Below the pieces are notes generated by a model that was given only the letters and a program-made list of their open reading frames with translations, was not told where the DNA came from and did no database searches. Made by a program: the position numbers and the translations under genes. Source: Chromobotia macracanthus (taxonomy: Eukaryota > Chordata > Actinopteri > Cypriniformes > Botiidae). From it: a stretch of 64,000 bases of DNA. Each line of letters starts with the position of its first letter. Within the stretch, counting starts at the first letter, position 1. This document shows, piece by piece, positions 12,645-24,144 of the stretch. Location of the stretch: assembly GCA_036877525.1 (NCBI GenBank), contig JAZGTH010000019.1, forward strand, positions 8,292,001-8,356,000, read 5' to 3'.

Positions 12645-12780
12645 GTAGTGATGAAAGAGGAAGAATATCAAGATTTTCTCTCCACACTGAAGAGATGTGA
12701 AGTTACACAGGTGTGCTGATACAGCAGCTGATCTCTGAGCTTCACAGCAGAACCGTCCACTGTAAATGAGTGTAAAGAGT
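12645..12780 (-). pseudogene. Decayed CD22-like D4-exon fragment
   Basis: The plus-strand text parallels 8830-8990 of gene 2: AAAGAGGAAGAA, CTCCACACTGAAGA, TTACACAGGTGTGCTGA, CAGCAGCTGATC and GCAGAACCGTCCACT occur in the same order. A deletion of about 17 bases and substitutions remove the reading frame. The wording at 12848 (CAGGGCCCATG) also recalls 10768, so the relic may extend further. Confidence 0.6.
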
Positions 12781-15117
12781 TTAAAACATCATTCTATACT
12801 CCACACAGCCTCAAAACACACGGTCCACAACCAGTGAATAAAGGCTATAGCAGGGCCCATGATCTGACCCTGACGGAAAGTGTGACATTTTCATCAAGGG
12901 GACTGTAAAGATGACTGTAATCCATCTTTTACATCAACATTAACTCGCTGTTTCTGTGATGAAGCAGGACTGTTTACCTGCAACTATCTCAACCAAACTA
13001 ACTCTCACAGACTGACTGTGTTGTGTTGGATGCTGTATTTTGGTTACAGATATAACCATCTCAGAAAAAAGTTTAGTTGCATTGTTTGAATTTTAGATTT
13101 GAAGTTTAAGTGAAGTGAGTTGAAATGGATTGAATTGCACTTAAATCGTTTATTAGAGCAAATGCTAACAGGAGATAAAGTTAGCATGATTTCACTGCAG
13201 TAACCATAGTTCAATATGATGTTTGTAGAACAGCCACAGTAACGGTGTCCCTTTGTCTCACTTCAGTAATCATGTTTTATCCATGAAGTTTATAGTAAAA
13301 CTGTGGCAATAAACATGGTATGGTAACTGTAGTTCTTTGGTATTGTGAGTAAGCAGCAAGGCAGGCCCATAGACACTGTTGTGTATTGGGGAAATGTAAG
13401 TCTGTTGTGTTCTTGTGTGTGAAGGCAGATAGTTGAAGATTTAGGCTCACAGTCATGAGTCTCTCAGGTAAGATGTCTCTCAGCTTCTTTTCTCATTATG
13501 AATCCACTGTAATAAACTTAATACATTCCTGCTGTCTTATTTCTATCCCGCCTGGATAACCCAGCAACAATCTCAAAATATCATGCCAATACAACCATTT
13601 ATTCTCACCTTCCAATTGAGAACACTGTCAGCTGCTCTATAAATCCTCGGCAGTGTCTGGACCAAACTCAGTAGGGTTCATCCTCTAGGGATCGACGTGA
13701 GTTCCGTTTAAGTTCAGACAATAGGTTGTGATGTAATCACTTTACTCAGAGACTCGTTTAAGAGAGGTTAAAATATCACCATCAGAGATGGTTCAGTTTT
13801 TTAAAACAAGCATCAGGTAATCATACACTCATAACAGCGAGAAGTCTTCACCATGAGGTTCAGCCTTGATGTCTCAGTCAATAGCCAGTTTATAGCTGTG
13901 ATGACGTTGCAGTAGTTTGGCTGCCCCGAGGATCATTCATACAACATTAAAGTTTCTACACACACACATAAGTCTCTACCACATTATTACTTTCATATAT
14001 GGGCATAGGAACATGCTGTTTTGTTAAGCTAAACACATCTGCACCTGCGACTCTATTTTTTCTAAAATGTTTCTAGTACCTTGCTTTGCTACATAGCTAA
14101 TCTTACCATCCTGTTTTAATGACAAAATGCATAGCAGTTTCATTGAGGCTCTCTGACTCCTACGGTTTTATTCTGAGATATAGTCTTCTGAGCGCTGGTT
14201 TCGCTTGAGAGCTTCAACCCCTCGTTACATTTTCTGTATCTACACAGAGGTCATCAAGCATGATTATTTCCTGCATTAACATCATGAATCTCTTGTTTAT
14301 TCTTCCTTGTCATCTAATCAATATCATCATTTGTCTCGCTTTAGAGTTGACTCTCTTCCATGTTGACTCTCTTCTTTTTTCTTTCCCCTTCGTTCTTCTT
14401 TCTCCTCTGTTTCTTGATATTTTTGTCTTGACTTTTCTGCAAACCTTGTAGAATCAAACCATTTAAGCTCATTTTTTGTGGTTGTTTGAGAAAGTGCACC
14501 ATTTCTATTGGATTCATTATATTAGATACAACACTGCTGAAGTCAAGTCTGTGAGAAAATAACTCACTGCACATGATATTGTTGATAAATTTGGGAATTT
14601 GGGCCCACCTGCTGGTCGCGAGAATTCCATGAATATTTCATTATTAAATGAACTGAAGGGTTAATACCAACTGAAGGATAAACCCAAATGAACCTTGTTT
14701 TTCTGTAGTTATGGCAACCAGCACTGTTTCCTCTGCAGTGACGTGCTGGCTTTTAAAAACACATTTTTGCTGATTTCAATTAGTTTATGTAAGTGTTAAA
14801 GAATATAATTTATCTCATAAACAATGAACATTCTGAGTGAATTTGTGGAAGTTGTTGCACTGGCAACCACACTGAAACACACTCAAAAAAATGAAATAGG
14901 ATTTAAAATCCTATAACTGCACAGTGTTATTTTACCAAACTGAATTTTGCTTAAGACTCCAGTAATGATAACTGCCACTGAGAGAAACAGAGAGAGAGAT
15001 AATTCAATGACATTCAGAAGTTCAGTTATTTGCTCTAATCAAGGAAGTGAGAGAAAAAGTAAGAGAGAAACACTGTTTTATACTTTGCAATCCAACAGAA
15101 GTTAGAAATCTTTCAGC
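12781..15117. other. Divergent intergenic region between minus- and plus-strand receptor genes
   Basis: This separates the leftward CD22-like genes from the rightward CD300-like genes. A short ATG with a donor (about 13455) has no partner exon that I could identify. About 13195-13330 carries repeated GTAACCATAG/CATGGT wording typical of a palindromic repeat also seen near 53.9 kb. No gene is supported. Confidence 0.4.
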
Positions 15118-18116
15118 ATGTGGAGAGAATCCATCGTTTGTTGCTGCATATTTACAGGTGAGATCATATTTAGCATCTGGATTTTACAGTTCTGAACAGC
15201 TGTCAGCAGCAGTGCTCAAGAAACTTATTAATAGTTTATTTTACTTACTGTAACTACTGTCAAGCTACATTTAAAAACATTGATACACTATAAACTATAA
15301 ACAGACAAATAAATTGTTACTAAAAGCCAACTACTGAAGCTGTAGAGGTCAATAAACTCTCAGATAGTATATACTGTAAAAAAATGGTTTACTGTTAAAC
15401 TATTAACAAATGTAGTAATTTTGTCTCTTATAGTTAGTTGCTGCCCACCACTGGTCAGCAGATGTCTTAAGCAGAAGTTAAGACACAGTGTCAACAGTCT
15501 GTTTGCGTTTAGGGTGTTTGTGCATTACAGAAATCAGGACTGAATTGCAAGTCTAGAAATGCTTAACAAATACTTCATTTCTATTTCAGCCTGGGTACTG
15601 GAGATCGGCTGTGCTGTGAAACTCACTGAAGTGATTGGATATGAAGGACAAAACCTTTCTTTCCAAATCAGATACCCAGCGAGCTATGAGAAACATGACA
15701 AATACGTTGGCAGATGGGATGGGTTCTTCTATGAGAAACTGGTCCAGACTGCTCAAGGAAACAGACTGGCCAGACACGGGCGCTTCACTCTGTCTGACAA
15801 CACCGCTGCTCGTGTGTTCACTGTCCTCATTGATGGATTGATGATGGAAGATTCTGGATTGTATTTCTGTGGCGTGGATGTTACGCTACAGACTGATCCT
15901 GTTACTGATATACAAATAACTGTCAGGAAAGGTGAGACTCTTAAATCATGTATAACCTGTGTATTTTTCATTGGTCTGTATTAAACACAACAGTTGACAT
16001 GATTAAATGTAAAAATCATTGTGTTGAGAAATTGGTCATCTTGTTTCTTTGCACAGGTGTTGCACAGAAACCCACAGTGCTGCCACAAGGTACCAGAGGA
16101 AACAGGAGGAGAATGTAGATTGTGTTTTCTGTAAAGGTTTCTGCTGAATTATTCTGTGAAATTACAGTCTTCATCATCATGTCTGTTCTGTTGTTGTTTT
16201 AGTTGTTATCAGCAGTTTGCACAGTCCCGTAAACATCACTGTACAGAACTGGACTACCAACACAAATCAGGGTGAATTGATCTGATATTCACTCTTATCT
16301 ATCTGTCCATTACTTGGGGTGTGTGTTTCATATGTTTGATTGTGACACACTCCTGCTGTTTGAACACTCTTGGGGTGTGTGATTCATATGTTTGATTGTG
16401 ACACACTCCTGCTGTTTGAACACTCTTGGGGTGTGTGATTCATATGTTTGATTGTGACACACTCCTGCTGTTTGAACACTCTTGGGGTGTGTGTTTCATA
16501 TGTTTGATTGTGACACGCTTTAACACTCTTGGGGTGTGTGTTTTTTTTTTTTTTTTTTTATGACACACCTGCTGTTTGAACACTCTTGGGGTGTGTGATT
16601 CATATGTTTGATTGTGACACACTTCTGCAGTTTGAACACTCTTGGGGTGTGTGATTCATATGTTTGATTGTGACACACTCCTGCTGTTTGAACACTCTTG
16701 GGGTGTGTGATTCATATGTTTGATTGTGACACACTCCTGCTGTTTGAACACTCTTGGGGTGTGTGATTCATATGTTTGATTGTGACACACTCCTGCTGTT
16801 TGAACACTCTTGGGGTGTGTGATTCATATGTTTGATTGTGACACACTCCTGCTGTTTGAACACTCTTGGGGTGTGTGTTTCATATGTTTGATTATAACAC
16901 ACTGGTTTTTTCATATGTTTGATTTGACACATTTTGGGGTTTATATGTTTGATTGTGACACACTTCTGCTGTTTGAACACTCTTGGGGTGTGTGATTCAT
17001 ATGTTTGATTGTGACACACTCCTGCTGTTTGAACACTCTTGGGGTGTGTGATTCATATGTTTGATTGTGACACACTTCTGCAGTTTGAACACTCTTGGGG
17101 TGTGTGATTCATATGTTTGATTGTGACACACTCCTGCTGTTTGAACACTCTTGGGGTGTGTGATTCATATGTTTGATTGTGACACACTCCTGCTGTTTGA
17201 ACACTCTTGGGGTGTGTGATTCATATGTTTGATTGTGACACACTCCTGCTGTTTGAACACTCTTGGGGTGTGTGATTCATATGTTTGATTGTGACACACT
17301 CCTGCTGTTTGAACACTCTTGGGGTGTGTGTTTCATATGTTTGATTGTGACACACTCCTGCTGTTTAAACACACGTCAGATCTCCAGACGTGAGGTTTCT
17401 TCTTCCTCCTCTGTCATTCTCTCTTCCTCTCTCTGTTTCTATCTTTCACAGAAATAACTGGTATAGTCATCAGGTGTGTCCAATTTTGTTTCACTTTTCT
17501 GCAGAATCTCACCTCGGGTTTGTGACAGTATTGAGTTTGGTGTGTGTGTGCACACTGTTGTTTCTTTTTCTTTTTGTTGTGTCTAAAGTTTTAAAACGAG
17601 TCGCCACCCGCAAGCTGTCAGGTGAGTCTGGAGGAGACTTCCTGTTTTCTACTAGAACATGTTAAAACAATACACTTTAACCTGCATTTAAAACAATAAG
17701 ATTTTCTTTCTACAGTTACAGTGTCTTATCACACCAGGAAGATCTCAAACCAAGCTGTGGTAAGTCTGTACTGTAAGTCCTTTCACACTTACAGATATCA
17801 CATGTATTCATGTTGGTGTTTATAAAAATGTCAATTTCACATTTTTATGTGTATGTTTCTATCTGTATAGGATGAATATGTGAAAATGAACCCAGTTGTC
17901 CTTCCACACTCTGCAGCTCACAGTGATAAATGTACTGCTGTAAATCAGTTGGACAGACTCACAAACACAGAGCCTGCCACTGACATAGAGCCGTACTACA
18001 CAGATGTTGCCCCTGCACTCACAGAAGATCAGGATGTAGATCAGATATACAGAAGAATGGATGCTGATTCTTTTCAAGAGTCAGTCTATCAGGTTATTGA
18101 TCAGACTTTTGACTGA
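15118..18116 (+). CDS. CD300/CMRF35-like receptor with one V domain and YxxM/ITIM tail
   Basis: Exons: signal 15118-15157 (MWRESIVCCCIFT), V domain 15590-15931, two short stalk exons 16057-16089 and 16203-16271 (NITVQNWT, N-glycosylation sites), transmembrane 17505-17621 (FVTVLSLVCVCTLLFLFLFV), linker 17716-17759, tail 17871-18116. Phases sum to 297 codons including the stop. The V domain has ARHGRFTLSDN and MMEDSGLYFCGVD (F-strand Cys). The B-strand position reads NLSFQIRY with no Cys, so the canonical disulfide seems absent. The tail holds two YxxM motifs (EYVKM, IYRRM), which bind PI3-kinase p85 in other receptors, and a C-terminal ITIM-like SVYQVI. It could therefore send both activating and inhibitory signals. 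It is a surface receptor by architecture; the ligand is unknown. The intron before the membrane exon is mostly minisatellite. Confidence 0.82.
16312..17376. repeat. Intronic minisatellite, 56-bp unit
   Basis: About 19 copies of a 56-bp unit (GTGTGATTCATATGTTTGAT, TGTGACACACTCCTGCTGTT, TGAACACTCTTGGGGT) inside the CD300-like gene. Truncated and altered units occur near 16500-16570, with an interposed T-run, and at 16890-16970. Edge units have GTTTCATATG in place of GATTCATATG. Confidence 0.97.
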
Positions 18117-19079
18117 CCACAGAATCCTCAGTAACAGCCAATGCAAATACGTTTATAATAGTTTCATGTATATCTGAACAAAAATCAATGAATGGTAGTG
18201 CTAAAAAAAACTTCAGACTCTTATATAGTGTTGAATTATTCTTGATATCCATTTCTAACTGTACATCACCAAACAATTAAATACTATTGTAAATTAGCAC
18301 TGCGGGTTCTTTGCTATGTACCGGGAATGGTTACTATACTAAGTAAACACTAAAATTCCATTTCTAAAAGCAAGCAAATTTTGAATAAAAAAATTATCTA
18401 AGTGACGTCAGATCCGGAAGAAGGCCGAAGAGAAGAATGACGTCAGACCGGAAGAAGAAAAAGAGTGCGCAGGGCGCGAGCGGCAGGAATAGATACGGGA
18501 TATGTGAAAAACATTTTCTGAAGGGACATCTGAGAGATTAGAGTGGCTAATCCTAACAAAATATTGGATTATATTTCAACGCTGTATAGTGCTTTGACTA
18601 AAGGCTCGAGTGCTGTGCGGGACGAGAAACTGCACAAGAAAGTTTGTTGACTGATCAGACTGAACGCGCAGTTTGAGAGCGCTCACACCGGATTCACACA
18701 GTTCATGTGCGGTGAGCTGTTTCCTTTTATTTATTACACGAGTTTGGGCTACCACGAACCCAAGCGTCGACCCAGGCCTGCAACGAGAACTATTTAATCT
18801 GATTTCTGCTGGTGTTAGCCTATTTAGATTAAGAAGAAGTTACACTGTAAATTGTCTTTGATTATCATCTTTGTGTTTACTATTCTGTTGTACATTTAGT
18901 AAAGTGGTTATCCATTTGCTTTAATTGTTGCTGCTTATTCTGTTGTTTTTATTCTTGTTAGTGCTGTAAAGCTACTTGAGATCACCCGCAAAACGTTTAA
19001 TCTTTTGCCCTTATTAAAATAACAGACATGTGAGTGAACATCAGATTTTAAAAGAACTCAGGTTAGCTTTCCCCCAAAG
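18117..19079. other. Flank and putative 5' regulatory part of the Gypsy-like element
   Basis: The stretch to about 18400 is AT-rich 3' flank of the receptor gene. From about 18400 the base composition becomes GC-richer and CpG-bearing. I could not align 18400-19080 with the 3' LTR at 23601-24144, so whether it is a different LTR, a leader or a host promoter is open. The open frame at 18673 has no domain. Confidence 0.35.
18403..18454 (+). promoter_or_regulatory. Two tandem CRE plus ETS-like modules
   Basis: TGACGTCA at 18403-18410 followed by CCGGAAG at 18414-18420, and again TGACGTCA at 18438-18445 followed by CCGGAAG at 18448-18454. These are the consensus cAMP-response element (ATF/CREB) and ETS sites, repeated in the same order 35 bp apart. 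A GC-rich stretch follows. Position suggests a promoter for the retroelement downstream or for a lost gene; activity is inferred. Confidence 0.55.
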
Positions 19080-19176
19080 GGAGTACTATTGGGGGCGCTA
19101 CAGAAAATGGAGGCACCGCAGGGATAAGGGTTTCTGATTGGTCGGTATAGTGGTATGTGTCCATAACAAAGTTAGA

Positions 19177-19677
19177 ATGGCAGACATATCAGAGTTAGTA
19201 GTTGAGCTTAAAGGATGGTGCCGTGGCGAGGGTCTAGATGAAGTTCACTCGCTGATGGTTATGGTACCTGAAGATGTTGACATCGCAAAGATAGAGGATA
19301 CACTGCATACTGTGAAATGTCTTGGCAGTGTTCGTGTACGAGGAAGGACATTCAGTGTCAAACATAACAGGATAATGGTCTTATGTGAGTGTAGGGAACA
19401 GCTGAAAGCTGAAGCCGTTCCACATGAGATATTGCCTATTGGTGGTGGAGAGGCTTGGCCTGTTGTGATAATTGGTGAGGCTCCTACCACTGCTGATGAG
19501 TTTAGTAGCAAACTATTAGGGCTGTTACGTGCAGAGGGTAAGACAGTGGAAGACCTTCGTGATTTCTTTCCCAGTCCTGAACCATCTGCTAGTACTCCAG
19601 ACATTCTGCAGATAGTGGGTAATTTGTTGGGAAAGACAGCAAGGCCGTCATTTGATATGGGTAGCTATCGCCCATAG
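19177..19677 (+). CDS. Gag N-terminal part of Gypsy-like element, PNMA-family-like
   Basis: The open frame begins at 19138; the internal Met at 19177 (MADISELVVELKGWCRG) fits the family start better. The order and spacing of WCRGEGLD, a VPEDVDIAKIEDTL segment, GRTF, an AVPHEILPIGGGEAWPVV segment, TADEFSSKLLGLLRAEGKTV and a Pro/Ser-rich linker match the RNA-binding-like N-terminus of vertebrate PNMA proteins, which descend from Ty3/Gypsy gag. The capsid part follows in other frames: about 19722-19840 encodes EKSEFLRRLEQSLVTVVQQG, the counterpart of a PNMA capsid helix, and then stops. A knuckle starting CYQCGENGH (20293-20320) lacks its final Cys because of a frameshift. It is probably a dead gag rather than a domesticated gene. 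The undamaged first 167 codons are notable. Confidence 0.72.
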   Translation: MADISELVVELKGWCRGEGLDEVHSLMVMVPEDVDIAKIEDTLHTVKCLGSVRVRGRTFSVKHNRIMVLCECREQLKAEAVPHEILPIGGGEAWPVVIIGEAPTTADEFSSKLLGLLRAEGKTVEDLRDFFPSPEPSASTPDILQIVGNLLGKTARPSFDMGSYRP

Positions 19678-20399
19678 TTTCTTTTTTTTCTGGTGTGTTG
19701 CCCAATCTGACATGATGCGACAGCAGCCGACTGAGAAGTCTGAGTTTTTGAGGCGGCTAGAGCAGTCATTAGTCACAGTGGTGCAGCAAGGAGGTATTTC
19801 TGCCACTGACATGGACAGAGCCAGGCTACAACAATAATTAAGAGGGGCTATTGCTTCCGACCTCATGCTTGTTAATCTTCACTTAAGAGATAGAAGAGAG
19901 AAACCACCTACTTTCCTTCAATTGTTGAGGAGGAGTATGAGGCTTCAAGGAAAAAGGTTAATCCCTTCGTACAGTGTGTTCAAGCTAAACAGGAAATGGA
20001 TAGTAAACATGCTGAGATTCAGAGTCCAAAGGCTGAGGTTAAAGAGTTTAAAACCATGGTTGCCTCTGTTGTAAGGAAACCCACCCCTGTAGCACAGGAC
20101 CATGTGGAAGAAAAGCCTGTTTTTGTTACACATTGTCCGACTCCTCTTGATTCCGAACTGATAGCCTTAAAGAAACAAGTGAAAAGGTTGCAGCAGAAAG
20201 TTATTAAAACAGAGACTTAATCTGATGTCACAGTTTCAAAAGTTGAAGTGTCAACAAGTGAACAACCTCGAAAACCCGCAGAGGAACAGTTCTGTTATCA
20301 GTGTGGGGAAAATGGCCATTTGGCAATGGATGTCCCAACCCAGAGAACCTGAGAAAAGTGATTACCAGACTGATTCACTCGTTAAAACTCAGGCAGCAA

Positions 20400-23300
20400 C
20401 TGCAGACAGGTGGTACTGCTAACCCAGATCAAGCTCCAATCATTTTGGGGACAAATGCTAGTCATGTCAGGCGTTTAGTGCAGCAGTGTCATGAGAGAGG
20501 TATCAATCTTGCACAGACATTGGGCCTTAGGGTACAAGAGGATGCCACCTTAGCCGATTGTGTACCTGCTGAGGTGAATGAAGAACAGAATGTTGGGTGT
20601 GTAGTTTGGAAAGGATGTGATTCACTGATAATAGATCCAAAGAGGAAGGTAGAAGTGGAGTGCAAACTTGAGTTGAAACAAAATGTTGACAGGGGAAATA
20701 CTAATGGTGGATTCTTCCATTGAGTCTCCATTACCTGGCGGGGTATTTCTTTAGCCAATGGTCATGCCAGGGCAAGTAGTGGACTGTGATAGTTTCCAGG
20801 TCTTGATTAAAAATGAGTCCACTACGCAAGCATCCATCCGGACCTGAACAGTGGTTGGACGTGTATCTGGCTGGCTCTGTTTGTACTGTGTCCCCTTCAG
20901 ACAGGGTTACATTTGATCTTAATTCAATAGATTTTGGAGATTCTCCCGTACCTGCAGAGTGGAAAATCAGGCTTAGGCAGAAGCTGGCTGACCGAGCTTG
21001 TGTTCTCCATGCATGAGTGGGATGTTGGGTTAGCTAAGGGTGTTGAACACCACGTCCTTCTGTCTGACCCTCGACCATTTAGGGAACGATCTCGTAGAGT
21101 GGCCCCTGCAGATATTGAGGACGTCCAAAAACCCTATGAAGTCCCAAGAAGTCCCTGTGCATCCCCTATTGTGATCGTGAGAAAGAAAAATGGATCCATT
21201 AGGATGTGCATAGACTATAGGTTGTTGAACAGTCGTACAGTGCCGAATCAGTACACCACCCCAGTAAGTGGTACAGTACACCACCATCAGTAAGTGATGG
21301 TGAGATAGAGATAGAGGCGGTTACAAAATGGCCCATGCCTACTAATTTGAAAGCATTGCAGTCATTTCTTGGCTATTATGGCTACTAACGTCGGTTTATT
21401 GCTAACTATTCTGCGATTGTGATGCCTTTAACCGATCTCACTAAAGGTTATACACCGACTCACAGGAGTAAGAAATGTGTCAAGACTGTGTTGTATTTCA
21501 AGGATTCTGAACCATTCGGCAAGAGATGGGAACATACGCCTTCTATCAAATTATTGATTGTCTTACACATGCCCCAGTTCTGGCATTTGCCGACCTGCAA
21601 AAGCCATACTTTTTACATGTTGACGCAAGTCAAAGGGGACTTGGCACAGTTTTATATCAGGAGTATCCGGAGGGCATGAGACCAGTTGCATTTGCTAGCA
21701 GAAAACTTAAGCCATAAGAGAAAATTTACCTCATCCACCAACCAAATTTTTGTTTCTGAAATGGATAGTTGTCGATAAGTTTCAGGAGTACCTTTATGGG
21801 GCACGGTTTACTGTTCGTACAGACAACAATCCCCTAGATGTATACCTGATCAAGAAGACAAATCCAGTTGGGTTACTATACCTGAGTCAGGTGTCAAATC
21901 TGCTTTTCAGAGAGTTGATATAGTTACAGGGTTTGGTTCCCCTCTGTATGTAGATTTGTTAGGAGCATCCCCGGATTGCATCCTAGATTTCTATGCCTTC
22001 CCAACTCATTTGGAGTTGATGCCCCTAGAACGATTGACAAAACATGACATCAAACAAGCCCAAGCTGATGATAAAATAATAGGACCAACTATTCAGGCAG
22101 TGAGACAAGGGAAATGGCCTGGAGGTATTCAATCTACCGGATAATTGTCCATCATGAAGCGTGAGTTGAGTAAGATGACAATAAAAGATGGTATACTCTA
22201 CCGCCTGAGACAGAGATCATCCGGTGAGAATGACTTTCAGCTCGTTCTTCCAAGTGAATTTCATAGCCTGGTGCTGAAAGCAATGCACGATGAGTTCGGA
22301 CATTTAGGGGTAGACAGAACTCTGGATAGTATCAGAAATTGATTTTTCTGGCCTAAAATGTCAGGGGACATTAAAAGATATATAAGGAACTGTGGAAAGT
22401 GTGTCATTCATAAGTCCCTGGCAAAGAAAGCTGCTCCATTACACCAAATTGTTAGTAATAGTCCTAAGGATCTGATATGCATGGAGCCTGACTCGAAGGG
22501 GTTTAGCAATGTTTTAATTGTCACAGACCATTTTACAAGATATTCTCAAGCTTTCCCTACCAAAAGCCAGAAGGCTTATGAGGTTGTGAGAATTCTTGTA
22601 GACAAATACTTTGTTCATTATGGATTACCTGCCACTCTTAGCCACTCTTGCTATGTGGAGAAGTTAAGAGAGAATCTGAGAGATGCGTACCGGCTTGCAA
22701 CCAAAACGGCAACAAAGAGACACCAAAGGAACAAAAAATTGTATGATTGACGAGTTTCTTTTCAGGCACTAGAAGTGGGTGATAGTGTGTTGTTAAAGAA
22801 TTTGGGCTTGAGAGGAAAACACAAGCTGGAAAGCAAGTGGGCTCCTGATCCTTATATTGTAGTGGAGAGGATGTTGCATGTGCCAGTGTACCGAATTAAG
22901 CATGAGGATGGGAAAGGGGGGTTAAGACCATCCACCGAGATCATCTCCTTTCTGTTGGAGATCTGGTCATGGTGCCTACCCCGGATGCGGTGTCCGATTT
23001 GCCTGTGAGACGGGTGACTAGGTCCCGGGTTCAACAAAAGAAGGAAAGAATATCTCTTGAGAATGAGAACGGGGGTCCAGAAAAGACAGATTTCTCTGAT
23101 TCTTCTTCTGACTCTGACTATTTGACTCCCAGTAGAAATGAAACTCATTGTAGAGAAGTGATTTGCAGAGGGATAGATCAAATCAGATCTGTGATGAACA
23201 GAGATAAAGTGGTTAAACCAAACGAACCAGATAATCAGTTAACCGATCGAGAGTCTGCTGACATTAGGTTATCTGCTGATGGGATGTCTGGACAGGGAGA

Positions 23301-23433
23301 ATGTGATGTCCAAAGCAGTTGTGAGAGTCAGGGTGATGATCCTGAAGTGACAGTAGCATCTGAGGAATACCTGATATTAGTTACTAAGCCAGTCAGTAAA
23401 TGGTCAAAAGAATCACTCAGTCTAAGAGACTAA
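20400..23433 (+). pseudogene. Broken pol of the Gypsy-like element
   Basis: Fragments in order: end of a retroviral-type protease (PIILGTNASHVRRL, about 20440-20480); RT N-terminus (IVIVRKKNGSIRMCIDYRLL, to about 21240); RT thumb (VTKWPMPTNLKALQSFLGYY, about 21318-21385, then an in-frame stop); RNase H start (PYFLHVDASQRGLGTVLYQ, about 21600-21660); integrase zinc-binding part (HDEFGHLGVDRT, then CGKCVIHK, 22285-22420); integrase core first Asp (VLIVTDHFTRYSQAFPTKS, about 22510-22570); and a C-terminal segment (GDSVLLKNLGLRGKHKLESK, 22778 on). The YxDD box and the second Asp and Glu of integrase are absent. An acidic tail frame runs 22969-23433. Confidence 0.85.
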
Positions 23434-23600
23434 TTAAACCAGTTCAAAAGCTTACCTATCATGAACCAGGTAAATCTAGAGATGAACCACTAACCATCAT
23501 TCAGAGGCTTAGTTATTAAGATTGATAATACCAAATAGTGTACATTCCTTTTGAAAACGGATCCGAATGAGGACATCCGGGAAGTTTAAGAGCGGGAGGG

Positions 23601-24144
23601 TGTAACCCGGGAGACATGGGTTAATGTAATAAGTAAGACAAGACAAGTTAATGTAATAAGCAAGTCAGTGGTTTGTTAAATTTGTTTATTTTTATATTTT
23701 TATACACTAACATTTATCAGAAGTGTTTCTAATTGTGTTGAGCTGTATTCACACTTGCACAGACTCCTCATGACACAGGAAATTATTTGCATACAGATCT
23801 GTGTGTGTGGCTAGAAGTTATGTAGCATATTATCACTGCTTATGTCAGAAGAGAAATCATTTTTAAGGAGAGATGAGCTCTGTGCAGAATTGTGTTCACC
23901 CACTATTTACTGCTTTATGTTTTTGTGTTCTGCCCTGTTAGAAACTTTGAGTTTTGTAGTTATCCTTTCCTGCAGGTGAATTCTCTTAAACCTGATAAAG
24001 TAACTTTGTCTATGTTTTAGGAGTTTTAACAAAAGTATGAAGGATTTGCCACTTGGAACCTTCTAAATATCTCATCCTGCGTTCTCCATTTTCTTGATTT
24101 TTCTTGCCTTCCCTCCATTATCTTGATGGCGAAAATCAGTTACA
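23601..24144 (+). repeat. Probable 3' LTR of the Gypsy-like element
   Basis: It begins TGTAACCCGGG immediately after the purine tract and ends near GAAAATCAGTTACA, giving TGTAAC...GTTACA inverted termini. The length of about 544 bp is normal for Gypsy LTRs. The paired 5' copy was not found, so the call rests on termini and position only. Confidence 0.55.

Larger units (their letters stand above)
19080..24144 (+). mobile_element. Degenerate Ty3/Gypsy-type LTR retroelement with PNMA-like gag
   Basis: The gag/protease/RT/RNase H/integrase fragments lie in the Ty3/Gypsy order and are followed by a purine-rich tract (23581-23600, ending AGCGGGAGGG) and a probable 3' LTR beginning TGTAAC. Many stops and frameshifts break every domain except the first part of gag. 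Two internal deletions remove catalytic cores: the RT palm between about 21270 and 21310, and the second half of the integrase core at about 22640. The element cannot be autonomous. The 5' boundary is uncertain because no matching 5' LTR was recognised. A GGGGGCGC motif at 19092 may mark the primer-binding side of the leader. Confidence 0.82.

Noticed and set aside
16440..17019. Minus-strand open frames of HMKHTPQECS type
   Set aside because: Antisense reading of the intronic 56-bp minisatellite.
18395..19080. 5' LTR matching the 3' LTR
   Set aside because: I could not find shared wording with 23601-24144, so it is left as unassigned leader or promoter sequence.
19245..19604. Minus-strand 119-residue open frame
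   Set aside because: Shadow of the PNMA-like gag frame; no features of its own.
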